Source: Ancrocorticia sp039812645
GTDB taxonomy: Bacteria > Actinomycetota > Actinomycetes > Actinomycetales > Actinomycetaceae
Assembly (NCBI GenBank): GCA_039812645.1
Contig: JBDIAV010000040.1
Location: 1 to 25,267 of the forward strand
Reading direction: 5' to 3'
DNA: 25,267 bases
Positions 24,207 to 25,267 of this stretch are shown in pieces; within the stretch, counting starts at the first letter, position 1, and each line of letters opens with the position of its first letter. The notes beneath the pieces were generated by a model. The model was not told the origin of the DNA. It made no database searches and saw nothing but the letters and a program-made list of their open reading frames with translations. A program made the translations under genes and the position numbers.

Positions 24207-24305
24207 CTCTTCATCCGCGTGAAGGCTCAGTCTTGTCAGCGGTAAACCTGAACGCAGTGTTGGTTTACATCGTACGGACATCCTTCTCTACTACGTTCCT
24301 GTAAA

Positions 24306-24347
24306 CGAAGGGAAGGGGCGTACCGTACGGTACGCCCCTTCCCTTCG
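24306..24347. terminator. 42-bp perfect palindrome, bidirectional terminator
   Basis: The sequence 24306-24347 is its own exact reverse complement (two 21-base halves), giving a stem of up to 19 bp with a GTAC loop. It lies between convergent genes, 100 bases after the importer ATPase and 6 bases beyond the stop of the beta-helix gene. Minus-strand flanking sequence reads TTTAC and plus-strand reads ATAGGTT, so U-runs are poor, but the position fits a shared terminator. Confidence 0.75.
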
Positions 24348-24352
24348 ATAGG

Positions 24353-25267
24353 TTATGGGGTGACGACTCCCAGGGCCTTATCTCCCTTCTTAAGACCCGA
24401 CGAGGAGTTGGCGATCGTTGTGGTGATCGGTAGCGCCTTTGAAGCACGCGACTTGTAACTAGACGTCAGATTAAACTGTACTGTCAACGGCGAGGTGCCA
24501 ACCACGGCTGTAGAACTCGAGTCTCGGCCCGTTGCCGATTGATAGGCAGCGAACGTCTTGTACACAGTCCACTTCTTTGCATCGGGGTACCAGGTAGCAA
24601 TCGGTAGGGACGACGACGCCGTATGGAACAGGTTCCCCTCACTTTTGCTCAGAAGATCAGTGGACTTAAACTCCTTCGACCAATCATTCACGCGAATTAC
24701 TGCCTCACCCTTACTTTGCGAGAAGACATTGTTTACAAGAGTGACATTCTTAGTAATCCACGGCATCGTCGGGTCAGGAAGAGGCTGGCGCTTGTCATGA
24801 CCCGCTGCACTCAGATTCGAGGCACGCCGCTCATCCTGAACAACATCGAGGCTGCCATTATTGCCCACAAACGTGTTGTTCCAGATCTCAACATTGCCAG
24901 TGCAGGAAACAAGCATCCCCTTCAAGCTGTTATCCATGATGAGGTTGTTTACTGCCTTGACGGTGTCAGAAAGCTCGAAGACCACACCGTTGCCCTCGTT
25001 ATTAACGCTGTCGTTGTCTGCAAAAGTGATGTTATAGACCGACTCATCGAACCACGGACCCTGGCCGTAGTTATTGATGAAAGAACTCCCCGTCACTGAG
25101 ATCTGTCGTGACCGGGTGATCTTCATCGCCCCAGAAACAGGTGCACGGTTGAAGCGCTGGGAATTGTTTTTCTCGGAGAACAGTGATTCGACCTTCAAGT
25201 TGTCGGCATTGTTCGCACCCATGCCAAGCAAGCCATTATTACGAAGCGTCACATTCCGCACAGTGAC
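24353..25267 (-). CDS. Right-handed parallel beta-helix repeat protein (5' end outside window)
   Basis: The C-terminal 304 residues of a larger protein; the frame is still open at the window edge, so the N-terminus is missing. The sequence shows repeated turns of a parallel beta-helix with Asn-ladder positions: VTLRNNGLLGMG, SFINNYGQGPWFDESVYNITFADN, VKAVNNLIMDNSLKGM, VEIWNNTFVGNNGS and VTLVNNVFSQSKGEAVIRV. This is the architecture of pectate-lyase-like and alginate-epimerase-like carbohydrate-active proteins. After the helix (about residue 190) comes a region with WYPDAKKWTVYKTFAAYQSATGRDSSS and a Ser/Thr-rich end. Secretion is likely but the signal peptide would lie outside the window. The polysaccharide target, if any, cannot be told. 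Codon usage appears less GC-rich than in its neighbours. Confidence 0.85.
   Translation of the reverse strand, partial: VTVRNVTLRNNGLLGMGANNADNLKVESLFSEKNNSQRFNRAPVSGAMKITRSRQISVTGSSFINNYGQGPWFDESVYNITFADNDSVNNEGNGVVFELSDTVKAVNNLIMDNSLKGMLVSCTGNVEIWNNTFVGNNGSLDVVQDERRASNLSAAGHDKRQPLPDPTMPWITKNVTLVNNVFSQSKGEAVIRVNDWSKEFKSTDLLSKSEGNLFHTASSSLPIATWYPDAKKWTVYKTFAAYQSATGRDSSSTAVVGTSPLTVQFNLTSSYKSRASKALPITTTIANSSSGLKKGDKALGVVTP

Noticed and set aside
1..25267. CRISPR array, tRNA genes, insertion sequence or prophage
   Set aside because: No regularly spaced repeats, cloverleaf-like sequences, transposase or integrase motifs, or terminal inverted repeats with target duplications were seen. The direct repeats in sucC enclose only 64 bases and no element gene.

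Overview
The window looks like chromosome of a GC-rich, facultatively anaerobic actinobacterium, most likely of the Actinomycetaceae (Trueperella/Arcanobacterium/Actinomyces relatives). The reasons are the GC-rich third codon positions, frequent GTG/TTG starts, several genes that appear to lack a Shine-Dalgarno sequence, a mixed-acid gene set (pyruvate formate-lyase plus Pta-AckA) and protein sequences of actinobacterial type. Genus is inference; no 16S or other marker is present. No rRNA, tRNA, CRISPR array, integrase, transposase or prophage gene was seen.

Layout. Bases 1-9757 are read leftwards (minus strand): sucCD (succinyl-CoA ligase), a PcrA/UvrD helicase with long low-complexity tails, a 70-residue molbindin, and a pyruvate formate-lyase operon pflB-grcA-pflA. 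A 1.1-kb stretch without a convincing gene (9758-10863) separates this from a plus-strand iron-complex/siderophore-type ABC importer (binding lipoprotein, FecCD permease, ATPase) and a lipoprotein of unknown function. Convergent to that is guaA (minus), ending against two near-perfect hairpins. From 17.2 kb the plus strand carries an RluA-type pseudouridine synthase, pta, ackA, and a polar amino-acid ABC importer (binding lipoprotein, permease, ATPase). The window closes with the 3' part of a minus-strand right-handed beta-helix protein, separated from the importer by a 42-bp perfect palindrome.

How it fits together. PFL would cleave pyruvate to formate and acetyl-CoA; Pta and AckA would convert acetyl-CoA to acetate with ATP gain. 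Those two operons together form an anaerobic acetate/formate branch, about 8.6 kb apart here. Two complete ABC importers supply iron complexes (or a related metal chelate) and amino acids.

Most notable points. (1) PFL is genetically split: a 706-residue catalytic protein keeps the Cys418-Cys419 pair but lacks the glycyl-radical segment, which is encoded by a separate 83-residue gene next door, with a perfect 17-bp hairpin between them. (2) sucC carries an in-frame 75-nt serine-rich insertion in its ATP-grasp region, bounded by an exact 11-nt direct repeat; removing one repeat unit restores the canonical sequence. (3) Pta is short, with a degenerate P-loop and no room for a DRTGG domain. (4) Three genes show a TANNNT box 6-7 nt before the start codon, suggesting leaderless mRNAs.
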